64,000 bases of DNA, from the NCBI RefSeq assembly GCF_023715155.1, contig NZ_JAMBNQ010000010.1, positions 1 to 64,000 of the forward strand, given 5' to 3'. The DNA is from Neobacillus mesonae. GTDB taxonomy: Bacteria > Bacillota > Bacilli > Bacillales > Cytobacillaceae. Positions 6,554 through 15,386 of this stretch are shown piece by piece. Position 1 is the stretch's first letter, and the number at the start of each line of letters is the position of its first letter. The position numbers and the translations under genes were made by a program. The notes beneath the pieces are model-generated. The model saw nothing but the letters and a program-made list of their open reading frames with translations. It ran no database searches and was not told the DNA's origin.

Positions 6554-9301
6554 TTGTCAAAGCCAAAAAAGAAAAATATAAGTAGCGAATTCAATAAAAA
6601 CTCGAGAGAAAATTATAATAAACTTACTGATATTCAACTACAGCAATTAGTAATTCACTTAAAATCCGAACTTTCCCTTTATAAAGACAGATTACAGGAA
6701 TTTGAGGAAGACGACAAAAAAATAAAAAAAAGGGAAATTAAAAGGAAATTAAAAGACCTTGAATATATTTTACAAAAAAAGGAGGAAGAAAATCAGTCTT
6801 TATATAATCGAATAAAGGACCTTGAATATGAAATATCATCTTATAAGGACCAAATGCAGCAATCAAAAAACAATTATGAATTAAAAAATCAAAATAGTAT
6901 TAAAGTTTATAAACAGCTATCAGAACGCCTAGAAGTAATGCAAAAAGAAAACGTTGAATTAAAAACACAAAATAATAAACATATAGAGGCTGAAAAGACG
7001 CTAAAAACTTATTATGAAACAATGAAAAAAGATATGGTTAAGTCCCTTGAACAAACAAAAAGAGATATTGAAAAGTTAAGAAGTGAATTGCATTCTTCTG
7101 AACAGACCGTAAAAAGTTTAAAGGAAAAAAACGACGATTTTAACATAACAGTTGAAAATCAGAATAAAATGATTAACGATTATTTACAAAAAGAAGAGCT
7201 TTATGAAGAGGAATTAAATGACTTATATCAAATTATTAATTCCTTGAAGGAAAAAGAAGAACAGGTGAAGAACGAAATTAACCAACTGAAAAAAAACAAT
7301 GCGGTTATTAAATCAAAAGAAAAGCTGGAACATCAAAGAATTGTTGAATTAACAAATTTAGTCGATTCCTTGAAGGAACAAGAGAAAACCTTTTTAAAGG
7401 ATATAAGCAATTTAAAACTAATCATTAAAAAGCATCATTCTAAAGAAAAACAGGATCAGCAGAAGATTAACGAATTGGCTGATTCCTTGAATAAAAAAGA
7501 GAAAACCTTTACAAATGAAATAAACAATTTAAAGCAAACTATTAATGAGCTTCATTCCAATGAAAAACAGGATAAACAAAAGATTATGGACTTAACCCAA
7601 TTAGTTGATTCCTTGAAAGGTAAAGAAGACTCTCTCCTTAAAGAAGTAAGTAACCTAAAACAAACCATTAATGAGTTTCGTTCCAATGAAAAAAAGGATC
7701 ATCAGAAAATTGCGGACTTAATCCAGTTAGTTGATTCCTTGAAGGAAAATGAAAACTCCTTTGTAAACGAAATAAACAATTTAAAGCAAACCATTAATGA
7801 GCTGCATTCTAACGAAAACCAGGATAAACAAAAAATTATGGACTTAACCCAATTAGTTGATTCCTTGAAGGAAAATGAAAACTCCTTTGTAAACAAAATA
7901 AACAATTTAAAGCAAACCATTAATGAGCTGCATTCCAACGAAAAACAGGATAAACAAAAAATTATAGACTTAACTCAATTAGTTGATTCCTTGAAAGATA
8001 AAGAAAACTCTCTCCTAAACGAAATAAGCAACCTAAAACAAACCATTAATGAGTTTCGTTCCAATGAAAAAAAGGATCATCAGCAAATTGCGGACTTAAT
8101 CCAATTAGTTGATTCCTTGAAGGAAAATGAAAACTCCTTTGTAAACAAAATAAACAATTTAGAGCAAACCATCAATGAGCTGCATTCCAACGAAAAACAG
8201 GATAAACAAAAAATTATGGACTTAACCCAATTAGTTGATTCCTTGAAGGAAAAAGAAAACTCTCTCCAAAACGAAATAGGCAACCTAAAACAAACCATTA
8301 ATAATCTTCGTTCAGATAGTATACTAGATCATCAGCAAATTGCGGATTTAACTCAATTAGTCAATTCCCTGAAAGATAAAGAAGAAAACCAGGAAAACCT
8401 TATTAACGAAATTAATAACTTAAACCTAACAATTAACGAGCTGCGATCCAATGAAAAGGTTGACCAAGAAAAAATCATCAACTTGACCCAATTAATTGAT
8501 TCCTTGAACGAAAAGGAAAAAATGCTTGTAAACAAAATTGATGAGCTTCGCTCCAATGAACAAAGTGATCAACAAAAGATTACCGAGTTAACCCAATTAG
8601 TTAACTCCTTAAAAGATCAAGAACAAGGTCTTAAAAACGAAATTAATAGTCTGAGGCAAACTATAAAAGAACTACAGTTTAAGGAAGTGGATTATCAGAA
8701 AGATTTAGGTAGTTTAAATGAATCCATTAACTTTTTGAAGGATAAAGCAGAAACACTTCAAAAAGAAATGGCTAATTTAAAGCACACTATTTCTAATTAT
8801 ATTGAAGAAAATAAAAAGGTAAATGAACAAAAGGCTAAAGGAGAAGCTAAGTTACAAGAAGAAGCAAAATTGACAAACTCCCAAATACAAAATACAAAAG
8901 GATATGGAACTCAAAAAAAGGATAGTTCATCACAAATCACAAAGAAGCCTGTTAACCAAATGAAGGATAGTTTAATACAAAACTCAAAAAAGCCTGTAAC
9001 ACAAATGAGGAACTATGTAACACAAAATACGGCTCATAACAAGATAAACCATATCATTCAACAAAATCCCCAGTCCTTTAATCTTTCAGTTAATAATTCC
9101 AATATAAATACTTGGAACCAGGCCCAGCCAAGCTCTAATTACAACGAATTATCTAGTATTTATAACCAATTAGATAATAAAAAAAATCAACAATCTAAAA
9201 ACGATTCATTAAATGCATTTCTACAAAAAAACCCTTTATATAGAGATAAGGATATATCGACCTGCATTGATCCATTCAAGAACTTTCGCAGCAACAAATA
9301 A
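6554..9301 (+). CDS. Giant heptad-repeat coiled-coil protein
   Basis: A ~915-residue, Lys/Glu/Asn/Gln-rich protein, almost entirely coiled coil from residue ~15 to ~780. Residues ~265-720 are tandem 42-residue repeats (six heptads) of the pattern LTQLVDSLK-E-ENS-NEI-NLKQTINELRSNEKQDKQKI. The C-terminal ~130 residues are Asn/Gln/Ser-rich and not coiled. It has no signal peptide, membrane segment or anchor motif. GTG 6545 is an alternative start, but the GGAGGGG site (6537-6543) leaves it 1 nt of spacing, against 10 nt for TTG 6554. Downstream by 77 bp is a ppGalNAcT-like glycosyltransferase. A long fibrous spore-surface or mother-cell structural protein, possibly glycosylated, is my inference. 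Confidence 0.8.
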   Translation: MSKPKKKNISSEFNKNSRENYNKLTDIQLQQLVIHLKSELSLYKDRLQEFEEDDKKIKKREIKRKLKDLEYILQKKEEENQSLYNRIKDLEYEISSYKDQMQQSKNNYELKNQNSIKVYKQLSERLEVMQKENVELKTQNNKHIEAEKTLKTYYETMKKDMVKSLEQTKRDIEKLRSELHSSEQTVKSLKEKNDDFNITVENQNKMINDYLQKEELYEEELNDLYQIINSLKEKEEQVKNEINQLKKNNAVIKSKEKLEHQRIVELTNLVDSLKEQEKTFLKDISNLKLIIKKHHSKEKQDQQKINELADSLNKKEKTFTNEINNLKQTINELHSNEKQDKQKIMDLTQLVDSLKGKEDSLLKEVSNLKQTINEFRSNEKKDHQKIADLIQLVDSLKENENSFVNEINNLKQTINELHSNENQDKQKIMDLTQLVDSLKENENSFVNKINNLKQTINELHSNEKQDKQKIIDLTQLVDSLKDKENSLLNEISNLKQTINEFRSNEKKDHQQIADLIQLVDSLKENENSFVNKINNLEQTINELHSNEKQDKQKIMDLTQLVDSLKEKENSLQNEIGNLKQTINNLRSDSILDHQQIADLTQLVNSLKDKEENQENLINEINNLNLTINELRSNEKVDQEKIINLTQLIDSLNEKEKMLVNKIDELRSNEQSDQQKITELTQLVNSLKDQEQGLKNEINSLRQTIKELQFKEVDYQKDLGSLNESINFLKDKAETLQKEMANLKHTISNYIEENKKVNEQKAKGEAKLQEEAKLTNSQIQNTKGYGTQKKDSSSQITKKPVNQMKDSLIQNSKKPVTQMRNYVTQNTAHNKINHIIQQNPQSFNLSVNNSNINTWNQAQPSSNYNELSSIYNQLDNKKNQQSKNDSLNAFLQKNPLYRDKDISTCIDPFKNFRSNK
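7345..8690 (+). repeat. 126-bp coding tandem repeats (42-residue coiled-coil unit)
   Basis: In-frame repeats inside the heptad-repeat gene. The landmark TTAGTTGATTCC recurs at 7601, 7727, 7853, 7979, 8105 and 8231, an exact 126-bp period. Flanking copies are more diverged, some shorter or longer. Two sub-types alternate, one with SLLxEVSNL and EFRSNEKKDH, the other with SFVNEINNL and ELHSNEKQDK, suggesting duplication of larger blocks. About ten to twelve units in all. Confidence 0.9.
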
Positions 9302-9378
9302 AACAACCTGAGTCGGTACAATAGTAGTTAAAACAGAAATAATTAATTTGATGGGGAATTTCTCATAAGGAGGATCAA

Positions 9379-10260
9379 ATGACTAATAGCCCACAGGTTT
9401 CCATTATTTTCCCTGTAAAGAATGAAGGTAACAATGTCAAACTTACACTTAATTCATTATTTTCTATTAAAACAAATTACCCGATAGAGGTTATTGTTGT
9501 TAATGACAACTCTGTTGACGGTTGCTGTGACTTTTTATCATCGTATAATAAAGAAGATATTGTGAAACTGGTCCACACAAACGGAATCGGTGCAGCGAAT
9601 GCTAGGAACCTTGGAGCCAAAACGGCCACAGCAGACTTTCTTATATTTTGCGATGCACATTTAGAGTTTGAAGATTGGTGGGTTGATAATTTATTAGAAC
9701 CTCTCTTTTCTGGAAAGACTGATGCGGTATGTGCTGCAATTGCTGCAAAGGATGACCCTAAAGCTATTGGCTATGGTCAAACCTTAACTGCAACTCTTCG
9801 CACAAAATGGAATCCAAAACGTTTGAATCTATTCGAAACAGCTATCTTACCTGGAGGATGCTTTGCTATTTCTAAAGCCGTTTTTGAGGATGTCGGCGGT
9901 TTTGAAACTGGATTTAAAACTTGGGGGTATGAAGATGTAGAGCTTTCCATTAAATTATGGCTTTTTGGTTATCGTTGTCATGTCCAGCCTAAAGTCAGGG
10001 TTATTCATTTATTTAGACAATCCCATCCTTATAAAGTCACCTTCGATGATGTAAATTATAATTTTCTAAGAATGGCCTATTCCCATTTCAATACAACTCG
10101 TATCAGAAAATGTAAAGAATTGATTTTCAATGAAAAACAAAGAGAACAAATTGAAGCCCAGGTACTTAAAGATGGGGTAACGAGGCAAAGGAAGGTTTAC
10201 TTTCAAAAACGAAAATATGATGACAATTGGTATTTTAAAAAATTCAATATCCCTTTTTAA
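9379..10260 (+). CDS. GT27/ppGalNAcT-like glycosyltransferase
   Basis: A 293-residue GT-A glycosyltransferase resembling polypeptide N-acetylgalactosaminyltransferases more than ordinary GT2 enzymes. VSIIFPVKNEG opens the fold. ARNLGAKTATADFLIFCDAHLEF (~residues 75-97) matches the family's DxH metal site region. GGCFAISKAVFEDVGGFETG then WGYEDVELSIKLW and VIHLFRQSHPY (~residues 155-220) mirror the Gal/GalNAc-transferase motif of GT27, including the closing H-x-F-R. It lacks the ricin-type lectin domain of animal enzymes and any membrane anchor. Start ATG follows AAGGAGG. It lies between the coiled-coil gene and another GT2 gene. The actual donor sugar and acceptor are inferred, not shown. Confidence 0.82.
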   Translation: MTNSPQVSIIFPVKNEGNNVKLTLNSLFSIKTNYPIEVIVVNDNSVDGCCDFLSSYNKEDIVKLVHTNGIGAANARNLGAKTATADFLIFCDAHLEFEDWWVDNLLEPLFSGKTDAVCAAIAAKDDPKAIGYGQTLTATLRTKWNPKRLNLFETAILPGGCFAISKAVFEDVGGFETGFKTWGYEDVELSIKLWLFGYRCHVQPKVRVIHLFRQSHPYKVTFDDVNYNFLRMAYSHFNTTRIRKCKELIFNEKQREQIEAQVLKDGVTRQRKVYFQKRKYDDNWYFKKFNIPF

Positions 10261-10309
10261 GGGCAAACCCTTCACTTTAAAATAGGCCTATTTTAGGAAA
10301 GGAGAATAA

Positions 10310-11140
10310 ATGATATTTAATCAAAACAAAGAGAATAAATTGAAACCCGCGACCTCTATTATTATTCTTACTCGAAATTGTCTATCTTTTACGAAGGAAT
10401 GTATTGCTAGTATTTTTAAATGTACAAGTGAAAATTTTGAATTAATTATAATCGACAATGCTTCTACTGACGGAACTGTCCAATATTTGCGCACTCTTCC
10501 TAAGACAACTGTGATTTCGAATAGAATAAACAAAGGATTTTCAGGGGGCTGTAATCAAGGCCTAAAAGCTGCAAATGGAGAAAATATCGTTTTTTTAAAC
10601 AATGACACTGTTGTTACAAGAGGGTGGCTAACTCGATTATTAAAGTGGATTAATCAAGACGAAACCATTGGAATTGTTGGACCTCGTTCCAATTATATTG
10701 TTCCCCAGCAAGCAATAAATCCAGTTCCTTATAAAAGCATAAAGGAAATGCCCTTATTTGCAGCCAAATGGACTAAAAACCATTTTAGACAAGGGTATGA
10801 AGCTGACTATTTAAGCGGCCTTTGTATGGCTTTTAAAAAAGAGCTCGTTGATAATATTGGAGGATTAGATGAACGTTTTTTTCCCGGGTACTTTGAAGAT
10901 ACAGATTTTAGTATCAGAGCACGGATAAGCGGAAAAAAATTATGGGTTGCAAACGACGTTTATATTCACCATTATGGCAGCAGCAGTTTTAAGATTAATC
11001 GAAGCATGCAAAGGAAGGCAATATTGGAAAGTGAGGAAAAATTTAAGCAAAAGTGGAATATCACTAATTTAAGTGAAATTAATGAAGCTGTAGAACGTGA
11101 AAAACCCTTCAGAAAGGAATTTCATTACATTCCTTGCTGA
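10310..11140 (+). CDS. GT2-family glycosyltransferase (paralogue of 836-1690)
   Basis: A 276-residue GT2 glycosyltransferase. TSIIILTRNCLSFT starts the nucleotide-binding half, LIIIDNASTDGT is the sugar-nucleotide contact, VFLNNDTVVTRGW holds the DXD-equivalent, and GGLDERFFPGYFEDTDFSIR the acceptor loop, ending with IHHYGSSSF. Motif order and spacing match the minus-strand enzyme at 836-1690 throughout, so these are paralogues in one locus. Start ATG lies after GAAAGGAG. The 49-bp gap to the previous gene contains an 18-bp palindrome. Probably elongates the glycan begun by the neighbouring enzyme; this is inference. Confidence 0.87.
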   Translation: MIFNQNKENKLKPATSIIILTRNCLSFTKECIASIFKCTSENFELIIIDNASTDGTVQYLRTLPKTTVISNRINKGFSGGCNQGLKAANGENIVFLNNDTVVTRGWLTRLLKWINQDETIGIVGPRSNYIVPQQAINPVPYKSIKEMPLFAAKWTKNHFRQGYEADYLSGLCMAFKKELVDNIGGLDERFFPGYFEDTDFSIRARISGKKLWVANDVYIHHYGSSSFKINRSMQRKAILESEEKFKQKWNITNLSEINEAVEREKPFRKEFHYIPC

Positions 11141-11270
11141 AGGATTTCCTTTGTAATTACAGATATTCATAGAAAAATTCTGCCCCTTCGCCATTACCAT
11201 TCTGTTGTATAAATAAATTTAGTTTCGTCCTATTTTCAATAGTTGATCGGATTCGGGTTTATCCCTAATT

Positions 11271-11480
11271 CTACTGTAAAAACCTAAACAATCCGAGCTC
11301 ACGATTCCATTTACTCAAACGGTTAATACGATTTTCGTCGTATTCAGGAATACATGTGACCGTGGAGAACCTAAATCCTATACCTCTCTGGTTGTTCATC
11401 AATATTATTTTAGTTCGTATTACCATTTTCAAAACCTTGTCATCTTTATTAACTTTGTACAATTTTAATAAATTTTACAT
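11271..11480 (-). pseudogene. Possible small gene with a stop at codon 2
   Basis: Reading leftward from an AAGGAGG site, ATG (11480-11478) is followed directly by TAA and then by a 67-codon open frame continuing NLLKLYKVNKDDKVLKMVIR and ending LFRFLQ. A TTG in the same frame (11462) leaves 63 residues but has no ribosome binding site. The pattern is what a point mutation at codon 2 of a small gene would give. No homology recognised, and a chance ORF in AT-rich DNA is a real alternative. Confidence 0.22.
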
Positions 11481-11867
11481 TGTCCTCCTTACAAAAGATT
11501 GATTTTGGGCATAGCCGCACTTTACTCTAAATCTCTGACACCTATTAATACTAAACGGCTTATAATTTTTAGACAAGCCAGTCTCTAGTTTTCCTTCATT
11601 TTGAAAACACCCACTTTTGAAGCAAGAGGTAAAATCACTTCAATCGTAGCCCCCCTTACTACTCAAGAATTTTTACACTCCTTTATATTTTCAATGATTT
11701 TTTTGAAATCTTCATTCCAATCCTGTACCGTTTTCCCTAACTTTCCAAACATATTTCGGAATACTCTTCGAAATTCCAAGGCCTGTATATATTTCTATCT
11801 CAAATTCCGTACCTAACAATGCTTCATAAGTCGCCTTTTCCTCTATATTAAATTACTAAAAATATAA

Positions 11868-11895
11868 ACAAACCTTCTGTTTAGAACATATACTA
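11868..11895 (+). promoter_or_regulatory. Sigma-K-like promoter for the 53-residue protein
   Basis: AC at 11868-11869, a 17-bp spacer, then CATATACTA at 11887-11895, an exact CATANNNTA match. The predicted start near 11903 falls just before a GAGGTGA ribosome binding site and the ATG at 11918. Confidence 0.45.
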
Positions 11896-11917
11896 ATATA
11901 AAACATTGAGGTGAAAT

Positions 11918-12079
11918 ATGGAGTTTTTTGATCAGTTTACAATTAAAGAAGTAGAAATAAGAATTCAAAACAGAATTAATGACATCTTAAAAAACAATGA
12001 TCAATCGAATTATGAAAAACTTCCTGGTCTCATTGAGGCATTAAAAATAATATTAGATTGTAAAAAAACAGAGAATTAG
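11918..12079 (+). CDS. 53-residue helical protein, unknown
   Basis: A small ORF too short for routine calling. ATG 11918 sits 4 nt after GAGGTGA. The product begins MEFFDQFTIKEVEIRIQNRI, is acidic/amphipathic and mostly helical (NDILKNN, LIEALKIILDCKK), with one cysteine and no signal or membrane segment. A sigma-K-like promoter lies directly upstream, making it a candidate small mother-cell protein in the spore-surface locus. No family recognised; it could also be a small regulator. Confidence 0.5.
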   Translation: MEFFDQFTIKEVEIRIQNRINDILKNNDQSNYEKLPGLIEALKIILDCKKTEN

Positions 12080-12884
12080 TTGTTATTAAAGTATTTCGTT
12101 TATTAATTTAACTCTGATAAAGCAACAATATAAGGCGACTTCAAAATTAAATATAATTTGCCGTCCTTTCAATCCTGCAAAGATAATCATCAAAGCAATT
12201 AGTTTATTTTATTTTGCAAAATCATGGTTTAGTGACAATTTTAAGAACTTATTTTGGGACAGCTGTGCTATTCTCCTTTTAAATATCTAGTTAGTTTGCT
12301 GTCTCATACCGTCATTACTTCTATTTCCAGCGTTTTAACTCCAGAGGAAGTCAGTATTATTCTGATATAGTAATTTGCAAGGCCTTAATTAGAAGATAAA
12401 TTGATTTGGTTTTTAAAATTGTAAATTTAGTAAAGAGTTTATACAGCAAATATTACAGCTTTACTTTATGAACAAAAGTTCTCTCTGCCCATTTAATCTC
12501 CATTGCCTTCATTATAGTTATTCGCCCCACTACTTCCATCAAGTAATAGTTTTTACTAACCACGGAAGGTTTAAATGCTTATTTATTTGACTTAATCAAA
12601 AAATGTCTTCCTTAAAGTGGGTAATACAAACATTTTTCTAGATATAGCCCTAATTGCTATATTACTATGGTCCGTGGAGTTATCTGGTATATTTAAATTT
12701 ATAATAAAGAATATTTATAATATGAGAGGTTTTCCAACGTGGAGATGATGTGTAAATTCAGAGTCGTTAGGCATCATCTTCATAATCACACTCTTTTCTA
12801 AAGGACTTGAGTCTTAGCATCCTACTAAGTTTTAATAACTATTTTCGGATCATCTTCTGGCACATTAACTATTTTGTTTTCTCT
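12080..12884. other. 805-bp AT-rich non-coding stretch
   Basis: No ORF with a convincing start and ribosome binding site on either strand, no hairpin terminator at the 3' end of the gene at 12885, and no tandem repeat. With the preceding 11141-11917 stretch, which holds frame fragments, it looks like decayed DNA within the accessory locus. Confidence 0.55.
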
Positions 12885-15017
12885 TTACATAAGATAATTC
12901 CTTCGCGGATTGCAGCTTTCCCCATATAATACCAATTTAACATTACCCACCACTTCTAACTCTAAACAAACTACAACGTCATATAGCACTGTTCCTTCTA
13001 CTATTTTCGGTGTGGAACATGACACGTCGACGATACGACAAAATGCGTTCGTTCCTTTCGGATGACAAGCCACAATATCTTGTATAAAATGGATTGGTAT
13101 TTCAAACTGATAAATCTTTTCCTCCTTACACAACAAAGTCGTCTCTAAATAAGAAAAGGAGGAAATTGTCAATTGTCGAACATTTGATACAGGCAGTTGC
13201 CTTTCTCCTACAATAAAACATTGACGTGCATTTTCCTTTTCCTTACATAATACCGTTATCTCCTTATTTTCCTGGAGGCATTTATTAATTAAATGTACCC
13301 CTTCTTTAGGTAACTGTAACCAATTCTTTTGATGGTTTGTAACTACCACCCAGTCAAAGACTTTTTCTACAGAAATACACTCGAGTTGGAGCCTTTCCAT
13401 TTGCCTAACGTTTACTTCAAAGGAACACGTTACAGTATTCCTAGCAGCATCGGTAGCTGAACAAGTAACCTTTGTTGTACCAACAGGAAAGAAGGACCCA
13501 GAGGAGGGTGTACATAAAAATGTAGCATCTTGACAGTTGTCTGAAACCGTAGGATTAGGATAATTAACGATAGTGCCAGTTTCACCAGGTTCTACTGTTA
13601 CTATAACATTATCAGGACATTGGATGGTTGGTGGCTCTGTGTCAATTACCGTAACCGTAAAGGAACATTGAGTTGTATCTCCACTTGAGTTTGTAGCTGT
13701 GCATGTCACCAGTGTAGATCCAACAGAAAAAGGTTGTGTCTCAGTGATTGAAACTGATTGTTCGGGAGGTGAAAATGTCCGGGTTCCTCCTGGATTACAT
13801 GTAATTTCCGTAATGCCGCAGTCATTACTTCCTGCAGTAACCGTAAAAGTCACTGTAGCTGAACATTGGCCAGTGTCATTGTTCACGGTAAAGTCCCCGG
13901 GGCAAATAATGTAAGGATTACAAACTGGGAGTGCCTCCTCTAAAAACGGAATATAGTCTATATTCCCGACAATTGAACCCGGCGGTGGGCCGGAGGAGCT
14001 TCCCCACCAGTTGTCTACAGCGTTTAAAGCTGGAGTAGAGTTCGAATTGTAAAATAGCTCCCCATCAGGGTTGTTGAAGATATTGTTAAAGTTAACAGTA
14101 ACACCGGTTGGGAGATTACGCCCTTTTCCAATATGAATGCCATAAGTTGTTCTGCCATCACCTATAACTCCATTATTATGAATGCAATTGTTTGTTATAT
14201 TAATATTCCTAATATTAAAGTCAAGGAAAAGAGCACCGTTGTCACTTCTGCTTCTGTATATTTCATTTCCTTGTATTGTGGTATTACTTGTATAAAGTGT
14301 AATTCCATCTTGATTAACATCATGAACAATATTATTAAGGATGATTCCTCCTGTCGAGCTTACATCTGTTCCGCCACTGTCACCTAGCTTGATACCATCA
14401 TTTACTTTAACATCATAAACAAGATTCCTTTCAATTGTCATATTGGTGGAATTGTATACATAAATGGCCGCATCTGGAGAATTAATAGCATGAACTTCAT
14501 TAAAGCTAATTGTACTAGCCGTAGTACCACAGCAAAAATTAATGCCATCCCCAGCTGTGTTGTAAACGTGATTAAAACTAATAATTCCATTTGTTACATT
14601 CCGTAGTTGAATCCCCTCGTCCCCACTCGAATCATGAATAATATTATACAGAACTTTCGTTCGAAATTTTATCGGCGCCGAAGCCAAAGAATCAATTAAA
14701 TCTCCAGTTCCTCTTCTTACTTCTAAACCGTTTATTGTCACATCATTGGCTGCAATTCTAAAGATGACAGATGTTGTAAAAGCCCCATCAACTATAGCCT
14801 CTGTTGTCAGATCTCCTGGAGAACGAGTTGTAAAACAATTCGGCCGAGGATCTACATTCGCTTGCGGACCAAGAATAGTGACTGGTTTATTAACGAGGAT
14901 AGTGGAGATGGTTGGATATATCCCTGGTGCTACATGAACTGTACCACCAGGATCTACAGCATTGATACCATCTTGAATGGTAGAATATTGACTTGGCACA
15001 AAAACATCTGAAGGCAA
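12885..15017 (-). CDS. Beta-helix / HYR / spore-module fusion protein
   Basis: A 710-residue multidomain protein. Residues ~1-370 are a right-handed parallel beta helix of the NosD/pectate-lyase type (STIQDGINAV, then repeated GI-hydrophobic-N-x-I rungs such as NGIISFNHVYNTAGDGI), ending in the DNWWGSSSGPPPGS cap. Two HYR immunoglobulin-like repeats follow (~375-545, e.g. DTEPPTIQCPDNV and TTKVTCSATDAARNTVTC). Residues ~550-710 begin ECISVEKVFDWVVVTN and are homologous to residues ~28-195 of the protein at 3064. There is no signal peptide. A sigma-K-like promoter and a GGGGGGG ribosome binding site precede it. It probably uses the shared module to dock on the spore surface, with the helix as glycan-binding or adhesive part; that role is inferred. 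Confidence 0.8.
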   Translation of the reverse strand: MPSDVFVPSQYSTIQDGINAVDPGGTVHVAPGIYPTISTILVNKPVTILGPQANVDPRPNCFTTRSPGDLTTEAIVDGAFTTSVIFRIAANDVTINGLEVRRGTGDLIDSLASAPIKFRTKVLYNIIHDSSGDEGIQLRNVTNGIISFNHVYNTAGDGINFCCGTTASTISFNEVHAINSPDAAIYVYNSTNMTIERNLVYDVKVNDGIKLGDSGGTDVSSTGGIILNNIVHDVNQDGITLYTSNTTIQGNEIYRSRSDNGALFLDFNIRNINITNNCIHNNGVIGDGRTTYGIHIGKGRNLPTGVTVNFNNIFNNPDGELFYNSNSTPALNAVDNWWGSSSGPPPGSIVGNIDYIPFLEEALPVCNPYIICPGDFTVNNDTGQCSATVTFTVTAGSNDCGITEITCNPGGTRTFSPPEQSVSITETQPFSVGSTLVTCTATNSSGDTTQCSFTVTVIDTEPPTIQCPDNVIVTVEPGETGTIVNYPNPTVSDNCQDATFLCTPSSGSFFPVGTTKVTCSATDAARNTVTCSFEVNVRQMERLQLECISVEKVFDWVVVTNHQKNWLQLPKEGVHLINKCLQENKEITVLCKEKENARQCFIVGERQLPVSNVRQLTISSFSYLETTLLCKEEKIYQFEIPIHFIQDIVACHPKGTNAFCRIVDVSCSTPKIVEGTVLYDVVVCLELEVVGNVKLVLYGESCNPRRNYLM

Positions 15018-15052
15018 ATAATCCCCCCCTTTTTCAAAGCCATAACCAATAC

Positions 15053-15079
15053 TATATTATGGATAAAAATAACTTAAGT
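15053..15079 (-). promoter_or_regulatory. Sigma-K-like promoter for the beta-helix/HYR gene
   Basis: Reading leftward, AC at 15079-15078, exactly 16 bp, then CATAATATA at 15061-15053, a full CATANNNTA match. This is the same layout and spacing as the promoter at 2998-3024, whose gene shares a protein module with this one. Confidence 0.55.
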
Positions 15080-15386
15080 GATTGTGTTAATGGGAAAATA
15101 ATTTAAAATGGGCAAATGCTATCAAAATATTGTAACTTCTTGATCTTCCAACTGATGTTTTGAAAAATTCACCACCATAATCTCCTTGAATTTGTTTTTA
15201 TTTTTAATTGCTTTTAATTTGATAACTTTCTTTATCCAAACTTGAATATTCTTTTATTCTCTTATCATTTTCATTAAACTTTTTACTTCATTAGCCCTGG
15301 TGTCATATAGCAAATTTTTAAAGATTATTGGTATCTTCAAAAACCCCACATAATTCCAGCTTTATTTATATTTTTGGGAGGTTTAT

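Noticed and set aside
7702-8556. Three minus-strand ORFs inside the coiled-coil gene
   Set aside because: Shadows of the 126-bp coding repeats; Phe/Ser-rich repetitive translations with no ribosome binding sites.
11601-11816. 71-codon plus-strand ORF
   Set aside because: No ribosome binding site and the opposite strand shows a more protein-like remnant.
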